From the NCBI GenBank assembly GCA_963813315.1, contig CAWEYO010000025.1, positions 62,001 to 126,000 on the forward strand: DNA of 64,000 bases. The letters run 5' to 3'. Positions 8,857 to 15,444 of this stretch are shown in pieces. The DNA is from CAWEYO01 sp963813315. Its GTDB lineage: Bacteria; Pseudomonadota; Alphaproteobacteria; Rhizobiales; Rhizobiaceae. Under the pieces are notes generated by a model. That model was not told the origin of the DNA. It searched no databases and saw nothing but the letters and a program-made list of their open reading frames with translations. Positions within the stretch are counted from its first letter, which is position 1. Every line of letters starts with the position of its first letter. A program made the position numbers and the translations under genes.

Positions 8857-9520
8857 GAGGCGCTTCCGGCTGTCTTTTTCATGGATGGGGCGGTCTTCGG
8901 TTTCGCTGCCGCCACGGGCTTTGCGGATATTTTCGCGGGTGACTTGGCCGGGGCTTTCGGGCGTGATGCCCGCTTTGCCGCCGGGGTTAACGCCGTCTGA
9001 CGCTTTGGGCGCTTCAATGTCCGGGCCATCGCCTCTTGCCGGTTGCGGCGCACCGGCATCCAACGGCCCGGTCGCCTTGACGTCGTGAGACAACACCGGC
9101 GCTTCGCTCGGCATGGCCGTCGGGCCGTTGACACCCGGAATTTCGGTAGGGCCGTTCTTCAGCGGCTCGGCGGGGCGGGCATCGGCCGCCGGCGGGACGG
9201 CGCTCGACGGTGGCGGCTTCAGGGCCGAGTTCCAGGCCCGAGCGGATGTCCTGCGCCGCTTTCTCGAACGGATTGAGCTGTTTCTTGATTTCGCTGGCCG
9301 GGTTCAGCTTGCGCAGCTCGTCGACCGACTTCTTGACGTCGTCCAACTCGGCTTCCTTGAGAGCTTCGTTGAACTGCTTCTGGAAATCGCCCGCCATCGC
9401 CCGCAGCTTGGCCGTCGTCTTGCCGAAGGTGCGCAACATGCGCGGCAGGTCCTTCGGGCCGACAACCACGATCATCACGATCGCGATGACCAGCATTTCG
9501 GTCCAGCCGATATCAAACAT
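8853..9520 (-). CDS. tatB: Sec-independent translocase subunit TatB, two frameshifts as sequenced
   Basis: The N-terminus MFDIGWTEMLVIAIVMIVVV is a typical TatB membrane helix, followed by GPKDLPRMLRTFGK and an amphipathic helix with DVKKSVDELRKLNPASEIKK. After QDIRSGLE the natural continuation (SALKPPPSSAVPPAAD, AEPLKNGPTEIPGVNG) is in the next frame, so a shift sits near 9233. A second shift near 8995 is needed to reach the Ala/Lys/Pro-rich tail KAPAKSPAKISAKPVAAAK ending AGSAS. That stop overlaps the tatC start by four bases, which supports the reconstruction. Unrepaired, the frame would run to 9014 through an Arg-rich tail unlike the family. Confidence 0.85.
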
Positions 9521-9565
9521 CGTTCACGTTCCAAAAGCAGAGCGGCGCGGGCGTCGGGCCCACGT

Positions 9566-9790
9566 TCAGGACTTGGTCGCCTTTTCCTTGGCCGTGGTGA
9601 CCGTTTCGTCGGCGCGGTGCTCCACAGTCCTGCCGTCTTCGGCTTCGTCGTCCTCCTCGGACATGCCCTTCTTGAAACTCTTGATGCCTTTGGCCATGTC
9701 GCCCATCAACTCGGGAATCTTGCCGCGCCCGAACAGCAGCAGCACGACCACAAGCACTATCAGCCAGTGCCATATTGAAAAGGAACCCAT
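9566..9790 (-). CDS. tatA: Twin-arginine translocase subunit TatA
   Basis: 74 residues: one N-terminal membrane helix (HWLIVLVVVLLLFGRGKIPE), the conserved FGRGKIPELMGD hinge, then an amphipathic helix MAKGIKSFKKGM and a short charged tail. TatA forms the pore-like assembly that moves folded twin-arginine substrates across the inner membrane. It is the first gene of tatABC here. In related genomes scpB lies immediately upstream; here scpB is about 24.6 kb away with a degraded integrase in between, so this gene marks one border of the putative island. Confidence 0.96.
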   Translation of the reverse strand: MGSFSIWHWLIVLVVVLLLFGRGKIPELMGDMAKGIKSFKKGMSEEDDEAEDGRTVEHRADETVTTAKEKATKS

Positions 9791-9977
9791 TGTAACTCTC
9801 TCTCGACCGATTTCTCTGCGTTGATTTATGCGCTTTCGGGCCGTGTTTCAAACATATTGTAACACAATCGGTGACTTTCGGTGGTTTGCGGTTACTTGCT
9901 TAAACCATTGATATCAGTTGCGTTTATCTAACGTGGCTCACTATGCCGCACGCTGGCTTTTCTTTCCTTGCCGGGCC

Positions 9978-10656
9978 TTACGCGCTGTCGAGTTGCACCT
10001 TTGTTGCACCTTTGACGATGTCGGCCATCAGCTCGGCGGCGGCCTGGTCGCGTCCCTCGATGGTGTGCGCGTACATGTTCAGCGTTGTGGACGGGACGCT
10101 GTGACCCAGCCTCGTGGAAATGGTTTTGATGTCGATTCCGTTGGCGATCAGCAGCGAGGCGGAGGTGTGCCGCATCGTGTGGACGCAGGCGCCCTTGATT
10201 CCTGCCTTCTTCAACAGCTGCTCGAATCGGCCGGAAAAACCCATCGGGTCGAGCGGCTGACCGCCGACGCCCGGAAACACCAGCAGAGGTCCGGCGAAGT
10301 AATCACGCCCCCATGCCAACTTGTCCGCAGCGACCTTCGCCTTGCGCTCTCTCAGCCGCTCGACCAGATCGCCCGAAATGGCGATGATCCGCAGGCTGGT
10401 GATCCGAGAGTTCACCGCGTCTTTCAAGATGATTGAGCCAGTAGTTCACATACTGGCCGACGCTGTAACGGTGCGGATCGGCGACGCCGCGCTGCTCGAT
10501 CTCGACGGCCATGCGCTCCGCGAAGGCTTTCGCTTCCGATCGACTGGCGAAAGCTTTTGTGCGCTGGAAGCGCTTGCCGTTGGCGGTCTCGAACCACACC
10601 GCACGCCACGACGGCGCGCCATTGGATCGCGGTTTTCCGGGTCTGACGGTTGCCAT
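9978..10656 (-). pseudogene. Tyrosine recombinase (phage-type integrase) remnant
   Basis: The N-terminal frame from 10656 (MATVRPGKPRSNGAPSWRAV) has the start of an integrase: an arm-binding region and then VGQYVNYWLNHLE, the opening of the core-binding domain. The next recognisable part, in another frame (9978-10427), is the catalytic C-terminus: LVFPGVGGQPLDP, HTMRHTSASLLIANGI (His-x-x-Arg), STRLGHS and TLNMYAH (nucleophile Tyr). Roughly 150 residues that should link them, including the first catalytic Arg, are missing and the junction near 10420 is frameshifted. The enzyme cannot be functional as written. Its position beside tatA suggests it once drove insertion of the accessory region. 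Confidence 0.8.
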
Positions 10657-10986
10657 CTAGCGGAGTCCTTTCTTGCGTTGCGAGGCGCGCACCAGGCAAG
10701 CATTGGAGCAATAGCGGGTGCGCTGGTGGGTGGCGGCCAGCCAGGATCCGCATTCGACGCAGCGCCGCATCGGTACTTCGGCATCAAGCATGAAGGCGGC
10801 CGATACGTACATGAAGTCGCGCAGATTCATGGCGACGGGCGTGATGCCATCCTTGAGTTTGACCGTGACCGGGAACCCTTCCAGGAAGCTGCGGGACGTT
10901 TTCAGCCGGGCCGCCACCGGCCGGGAGAGTCCATCGCTGTCGAGCGGCCCCCACGCCTGGGCGGCAAGTCTGAGTGTTATTGTCAT
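10657..10986 (-). CDS. Small protein with C-terminal four-Cys zinc-finger-like motif
   Basis: About 109 residues from MTITLRLAAQAWGP; an upstream ATG at 11004 is also possible, but GGAAC lies at good distance from this one. The C-terminus has RRCVECGSWLAATHQRTRYC and then SNAC, a Cys-x2-Cys...Cys-x3-Cys arrangement ending in a basic tail (RASQRKKGL). This resembles the CGNR-type treble-clef fold that often binds DNA, although the CGNR residues themselves are not present. The stop codon TAG is followed directly by the integrase ATG, so the two were co-transcribed. A role in controlling the element is inference only. Confidence 0.6.
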   Translation of the reverse strand: MTITLRLAAQAWGPLDSDGLSRPVAARLKTSRSFLEGFPVTVKLKDGITPVAMNLRDFMYVSAAFMLDAEVPMRRCVECGSWLAATHQRTRYCSNACLVRASQRKKGLR

Positions 10987-11129
10987 AACGTTCCATTCGA
11001 ACATGTCGAATATCTGGCCGGGCCGTTCACCGGACTAAGATCCCTTTCACCTTGGTTGCGCTGAAATGGTTCCGCGATTGTGCCGCCGCATCTCTCGCCG
11101 CCGCAGGTGTCGACGTGTGCGATAAATGC

Positions 11130-11310
11130 GGCGATCGGCGCATTTACGGTCGATGCGTGGGTGATGGGCGCGAGATGCCCGGCGCCTTCCACACGCTTCC
11201 GCTTTGCGCGGAGAAGATTCTCCGCCAGATGCCGCATGATCGCCTTGGCGACCGGCGTCGTCGTGCGCCCCTCGCCTCCTGTCTGTTTTTCGGAAATGCA
11301 GGTTTCGACG
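11130..11310 (-). pseudogene. Alpha/beta-hydrolase C-terminal fragment
   Basis: In the frame ending near 10983 the sequence reads VAKAIMRHLAENLLRAKRK, then VEGAGHLAPITHASTVNAPI and AAFIAHV. That is the typical end of an alpha/beta-hydrolase, with the catalytic His in EGAGH. No matching nucleophile or Asp region lies directly upstream in frame, and there is no convincing start, so I treat it as a leftover piece. The interval 11005-11321 holds nothing else I can identify. Confidence 0.45.
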
Positions 11311-11321
11311 GCGAAGGCCCG

Positions 11322-11942
11322 TCAACCTGTCGGGGGTGCCGCGACGCCGGCGTAGTGGCTTCCCAATTGCCAGAAGGACAGCGGGAACCGTCTGCGCTCC
11401 TCTTCAACGAGGCGGAAGCCCGCCCCGCGGATCAAGCGCAACGGATCGCGGTTGAGGTGGCAGCCACCAGCGAGCCATCCCCACGGCCGGTTCAGGCGCT
11501 CCTGCCACCTGCGGCAACGCGGCTCCTCGGCCTGACCGTGCTCGATGAAAATCAGCCGGCCCGTGGGCTTCAGGATGCGTCGGATTTCCGTCAGCGCCGC
11601 CTCGGGTTGCGGAATGGTGCACAAGGCATAGGTGACGACGACCGTGTCGGCAAAGTTATCGGTCAACGGCATGCTTTCGCCGCAGGCCTGGAGGCATTCG
11701 ACATCGAACGGCAAGGAACGGCTCTGCGGTCCGGCCAGGGCGAGCATCGTACTGTCGGGATCGACACCGATCAGCCGCTCCACCTTGGCCGCGTCGTAGT
11801 AGGGCAGGTTCAGGCCGGACCCGAAGCCGACTTCGACGATAATGCCCTCTGCCAGCGGGACCATACGCCTTCGCATGCGCGCGAACGCGTTCGCCGCACA
11901 GCCGGCGTGGATGAGGTAGGGAGCAATGCGGCGTCCGTACCA
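11322..11942 (-). CDS. Class I SAM-dependent methyltransferase, start lost or displaced
   Basis: About 206 residues with family similarity, beginning WYGRRIAPYLIHAGCAANAF. Motif I is IIVEVGFGSGLNLPYY, the acidic residue of motif II is RLIGVDPDSTM, and the later motifs are VVTYALCTIP and GRLIFIEHGQAEE. It is most like the UbiE/PmtA-type small-molecule or lipid methyltransferases; the substrate is not known. There is no good start codon at the start of similarity. Upstream in this frame is meaningless sequence, while a neighbouring frame carries the start of an alpha/beta hydrolase. The gene is therefore probably a fused or truncated remnant, although the catalytic domain looks complete. Confidence 0.6.
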   Translation of the reverse strand, partial: WYGRRIAPYLIHAGCAANAFARMRRRMVPLAEGIIVEVGFGSGLNLPYYDAAKVERLIGVDPDSTMLALAGPQSRSLPFDVECLQACGESMPLTDNFADTVVVTYALCTIPQPEAALTEIRRILKPTGRLIFIEHGQAEEPRCRRWQERLNRPWGWLAGGCHLNRDPLRLIRGAGFRLVEEERRRFPLSFWQLGSHYAGVAAPPTG

Positions 11943-11949
11943 GGGAGAC

Positions 11950-12105
11950 CGGCGGCGCCACGGTGTCGACTTCGAGGAAGGCAGTGAAATGGCTCTTGCC
12001 CGCGAGCGGCTCGCCGCGACCGAGGTCCTCGTAAACGATAGGGACGCCGTCCTCGGCAACAGCCTCGGACGTGCAATGGTGGGTGAGAGTATTGACCAGT
12101 GACAT
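11950..12105 (-). pseudogene. Alpha/beta-hydrolase N-terminal fragment
   Basis: A well-placed start (GGAGCGAGAAATG) begins MSLVNTLTHHCTSEAVAEDG then VPIVYEDLGRGEP, the usual opening beta strands of an alpha/beta hydrolase. The sequence then jumps to LAGKSHFTAFLEV, which resembles the C-terminal His region of such enzymes, so the catalytic middle is deleted. The frame continues out of phase into the methyltransferase. Transcribed divergently from the BTAD regulator at 12215. Confidence 0.5.
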
Positions 12106-12214
12106 TTCTCGCTCCAAGGGAGTCTTCTGATCGGGCCCCGATTGGCCACGTCGTCGTGGTGATTGATAGACGGCCGGCGTCCCCTCAACGTCCCCGCTCG
12201 GCAGATACGGATCG

Positions 12215-13759
12215 ATGGAGCGATTGGAGTTCCGACTTCTGGGCTTTCCGGAGTTCCGTCTGAACGGGCGGCGGGCGGAGCTCGCCTTGCGCAAGGCGGC
12301 CGCGCTCCTCATCTACCTCGCCGAGGCCGGCGGGCCCGTGGCGCGCGAGGTCGCAGCCACACTCTTGTGGCCCGAAACCGACGAGGAAGCCGCACGGGCA
12401 CGCCTTCGGCGCACACTGCATAAAGTCCGCATCGTGTTCGGCAGCGAGGTCATCGCCGCCACCGGAGCATCCCTCAGTCTGCACCCGGCGCTCTCCGTCG
12501 AGGTCGACTCCAAGGTTTTCGAGCATGCCTGCAATGTCGGCCCTCTCGACGAGGCAGCCGACATCTACACAGGCGACTTTCTCGCCGGCTTCTCACTCCC
12601 GGATTGTCCGGAATTCGAGGAATGGGTCTTTTTCAGGCGCGAGGCCTTGCGCAGCCGACTGGTTCAGGCGCTGGAGCGGCTCATCGAAGCGAAAATCGCC
12701 GGCGGTGAGCCTCGCACCGCGGTCGTGCACGCGACGCGCCTGGTGGGACTGGACCCTTTAAGCGAAAGCGCGCACCGTCATCTGATCCGTGCCCACCTGG
12801 CGGCCGGGGACAGGGCGGCAGCCGAGCGCCAGATCGAATCTTGTGCCCGGCTCCTGCGAGACGAACTCGGCATAACGCCGGACCCCGCCACGCTTGCCCT
12901 GACGCGTGAGCCAACCCAAGATGCCACTTTGGGCACGCCCAGAACGCGCTACGTCGAAGTGGACGGCATCCATCTCGCGTTCCAGACCGTCGGCAGCGGT
13001 CCGCCGGACATCGTGCTTGTTCCGGGGTTCATCTCGCATGTCGAGCGGGTCTGGGAAGACAGCCGCTGCCGCGCCTGGATCACCGCGGTTTCGCGCCTGG
13101 GTCGCCTGATCCTCTTCGACCGGCGCGGCATGGGACTTTCCGACCGCGTCGGGGCCCGCCCCACCGTCGAAGCGACGGCGCAGGATATTTTGGCAGTCAT
13201 GAATGCGGCCAGTAGCCGCCGGGCCTTGCTCATCGGCGCGTCAGAGGGTGGGCCGGGGTGCATCCGTTTTGCTGTCGATCACCCCGATCGCCTGATCGGC
13301 CTTGTTCTCTGGGGTTCCCTCGCGAAAGGCAGCCGCGCGCCCGACTATCCCTTCGCCTTAACCGCCGCGCAATACGACCTGTGGAAGCAACGCCTGATCG
13401 CCAGCTGGGGTGGCCCGGCGGAAATCGAAACGTTCGCCCCGAGCCTCGCCGGAGACCGCCAGGCGGAGACCTGGTGGGCCGGATTGCTCAGGGCAGCCTC
13501 TAGTCCCGGCGCGGTCGCAGGCGTGCTCGAAGCGCTGCGCGACACCGATGTCCGCCATCTGCTCGCAAAAGTCTCGGCCCGGACGATGGTTCTGCACCGC
13601 TCCGGCGACCGCGCCGTGCGCGTCGAGGCCGGGCGCTTCCTCGCGGCCAAGATCCCAGGCGCGCGGTTCATTGAGGTCGTCGGCGACGACCACTGGTTTT
13701 GGGTCGACGACCAACAGCCGCTGCTCAATAGCATCAGCGCGTTTGCACGACGCAGCTGA
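12215..13759 (+). CDS. BTAD/SARP-type regulator fused to an alpha/beta hydrolase
   Basis: 514 residues with two parts. Residues 1-235 form an AfsR/SARP-like N-terminus: a winged-helix segment (EFRLLGFPEFRLNGRRAEL...RRTLHKVR) and a bacterial transcriptional activation (BTAD) domain of helical repeats (AADIYTGDFLAGFSLPDCPE; RLLRDELGITPDP). Residues about 250-514 form a complete alpha/beta hydrolase: LVPGFISHVERVWED, nucleophile elbow LLIGASEGGPG (Ser), Asp in HRSGDRAVRVEAG and His in VVGDDHWFWVDD. A DNA-binding activator carrying its own hydrolase suggests that it senses or destroys a small ester or lactone ligand, but that is inference. It is divergent from hydrolase and methyltransferase remnants, its likely former targets. 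Confidence 0.85.
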   Translation: MERLEFRLLGFPEFRLNGRRAELALRKAAALLIYLAEAGGPVAREVAATLLWPETDEEAARARLRRTLHKVRIVFGSEVIAATGASLSLHPALSVEVDSKVFEHACNVGPLDEAADIYTGDFLAGFSLPDCPEFEEWVFFRREALRSRLVQALERLIEAKIAGGEPRTAVVHATRLVGLDPLSESAHRHLIRAHLAAGDRAAAERQIESCARLLRDELGITPDPATLALTREPTQDATLGTPRTRYVEVDGIHLAFQTVGSGPPDIVLVPGFISHVERVWEDSRCRAWITAVSRLGRLILFDRRGMGLSDRVGARPTVEATAQDILAVMNAASSRRALLIGASEGGPGCIRFAVDHPDRLIGLVLWGSLAKGSRAPDYPFALTAAQYDLWKQRLIASWGGPAEIETFAPSLAGDRQAETWWAGLLRAASSPGAVAGVLEALRDTDVRHLLAKVSARTMVLHRSGDRAVRVEAGRFLAAKIPGARFIEVVGDDHWFWVDDQQPLLNSISAFARRS

Positions 13760-13824
13760 TCGCGCAGCTCGTGCAAACCAGCTTGTCGATCAGGGCCTGG
13801 AGCTCGTTCTGCTGGTTGAACGCC

Positions 13825-14127
13825 TTAGTCGAAATCGAGCAACGACCCCCCGTTGAGCTCGCGTGCGAAAAGGCCGGGCGCCAACGAGGCGATGGCCTGC
13901 GTGTGTTCCCTGAGTTCGGCCGCGTCCGACATGATGTCGATCTGCGTCGAAGCGACCGTCGTGAAGACGTTGTTTGCTTCCCGGAAGGAGTATATCGCGA
14001 CGACGCCGCCCAAAATGGTGAGCAGCTTCAGAAGCGCCAGCCCGGTGAGGATCTTCAGCGCAACGCCGTGCCTTGCAAGCGCAAGCAACATGTCAAACGC
14101 CACGCATGGGCCTTTTGAGGCCGTCAC
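13825..14127 (-). pseudogene. Truncated membrane sensor N-terminus
   Basis: About 100 residues: a basic start, a membrane helix (LKILTGLALLKLLTILGGVV) and then a helical periplasmic segment, REANNVFTTVASTQIDIMSD followed by AAELREHTQAIASLAPGLFA. This resembles the opening of TorS-type hybrid histidine kinases, where such helices form the sensor bundle. The frame stops after LLDFD, with no second membrane helix, HAMP or kinase domain, so this is a fragment. It faces the solute-binding protein gene at 14219, which may once have been its partner. Confidence 0.5.
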
Positions 14128-14218
14128 CGATCATGCTGGAATTTTTCCTCGAAACAATGCTAAATTTAGCATAACGCAAGGTCAATCTTGCTGAAAGCCT
14201 GGCATCGGGGGATATGGC

Positions 14219-15073
14219 ATGGGCTTGAACAGGGCGTGGCTACCTGTTTCTTTCGCCTGCGCGGCGTTGGCGGCTTTCTTGCCCGCCCCTTCCTTCGCCG
14301 AGGAAACACTAAACAGGATCAAGCAAAGCGGCCAGCTTCTGTCGCCCTATCCCGATATCTGGCCGCCCTATGTTATCAAAGGCGAGGATGGCGAGCTGAC
14401 CGGCTTCGATGTCGAGGTGCTGCGCGAGATCGGCCGGCGTCTCGGCTTCGAGGTCAAATATGTCACCGGCAAGGACGGCTCGACCTATACATGGGAGGAG
14501 CAGACCACCGGTCAGTGGAACGGCAATTACGACATCGTGGTCAACAGCATGACGCCGACGGCCGAACGCGCCAAGCATGTGGCCTTCCCCGTCGCCTATT
14601 ACTATGCGCTCGGCGTGCTCGCGGCGCATCGCGACAACACGACGATCAACAAGCCATCGGACGCCAGCGGTAAGCGCATCGGCGCGCTGAAGTCGGCGAA
14701 CTATGAACTCTACCTTCGGCGCGAGCCGTTCGGCATCGTCGACGCGCCGCCGGTGGTCTACAAGATCGACAATCCAATCGTCGTCACCTACGAGCATGAG
14801 GAGGAGGCGTTCGAGGCGCTGGCCAAGGGCGACGGGGTGGAACTGGACGGCGTGGTCAACTACTTACCCGTCGTGATGGCGCTGATCAAGGACGGCAAGC
14901 CTTTCAAAGTGATCGGCGCGCCTCTCTACCGCGTGCCGCAGTCGGTCGCGATCATGCCGGGCGATCCCGAATTTGCCGATCTGCTCAAGAAGACCGTTGA
15001 CGAAATGCATTCCGACGGCACCTTGCGAAACCTGTCGATGAAATGGTTTGATTTCGACCTAACGGAAAAATGA
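14219..15073 (+). CDS. Extracellular solute-binding protein, family 3
   Basis: 284 residues with a Sec signal peptide (SFACAALAAFLPAPSFA, cut before EETLNRI). The mature part has the family 3 layout: KQSGQLLSPYPDIWPPYVIK, GELTGFDVEVLREIGRRLG, GNYDIVVNSMTPTAERAKH, and the second lobe starting SGKRIGALKSANYEL, ending LSMKWFDFD. Such proteins bind polar amino acids or similar small solutes in the periplasm. No permease or ATPase is adjacent, so it either uses a transporter elsewhere or feeds a sensor; a truncated sensor gene lies upstream on the other strand. Ligand not predictable from sequence alone. Confidence 0.85.
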   Translation: MGLNRAWLPVSFACAALAAFLPAPSFAEETLNRIKQSGQLLSPYPDIWPPYVIKGEDGELTGFDVEVLREIGRRLGFEVKYVTGKDGSTYTWEEQTTGQWNGNYDIVVNSMTPTAERAKHVAFPVAYYYALGVLAAHRDNTTINKPSDASGKRIGALKSANYELYLRREPFGIVDAPPVVYKIDNPIVVTYEHEEEAFEALAKGDGVELDGVVNYLPVVMALIKDGKPFKVIGAPLYRVPQSVAIMPGDPEFADLLKKTVDEMHSDGTLRNLSMKWFDFDLTEK

Positions 15074-15444
15074 CGACCGGCCAAAGATGTGATCAGGCAG
15101 CCTTAAGATCACCCGGAACGTCTGCTCGCGGAGCGGAAGCGGACGCCCGCATTCATCCAACCAAGGTCGCAGACGGGTCATTCCTTCGCCTTGCGGCAAG
15201 GATTCCTTTTGGCCACCACTCACCTTTGGTAAGGACTTGGTCGCGCCATCTACAGACATTCGCCGAGGACTACCGCAAGTCCGAAATCCGAGCTTAAGCC
15301 GCCCTTTGCGACAACGCTGAGGTCCGCTAGCGCTCTGGTAGAGCCTGAGCAGCCAAATGACGCGTCGCCGGAGAGGACAACCAGAGGGACCTAGCCGCTG
15401 TTATCGAAATATGGTTCTCTCAAGGGCCGAAGGGGTGGGCAAAA
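15074..15444. other. Intergenic stretch without a recognisable gene
   Basis: 371 bases between the solute-binding protein and the LAL regulator. All frames are interrupted and I recognise no protein fragment, RNA gene or repeat here. The last ~60 bases, ending AAGGGGTGGGCAAAAATG, provide the ribosome site of the next gene and presumably its promoter. Confidence 0.4.
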
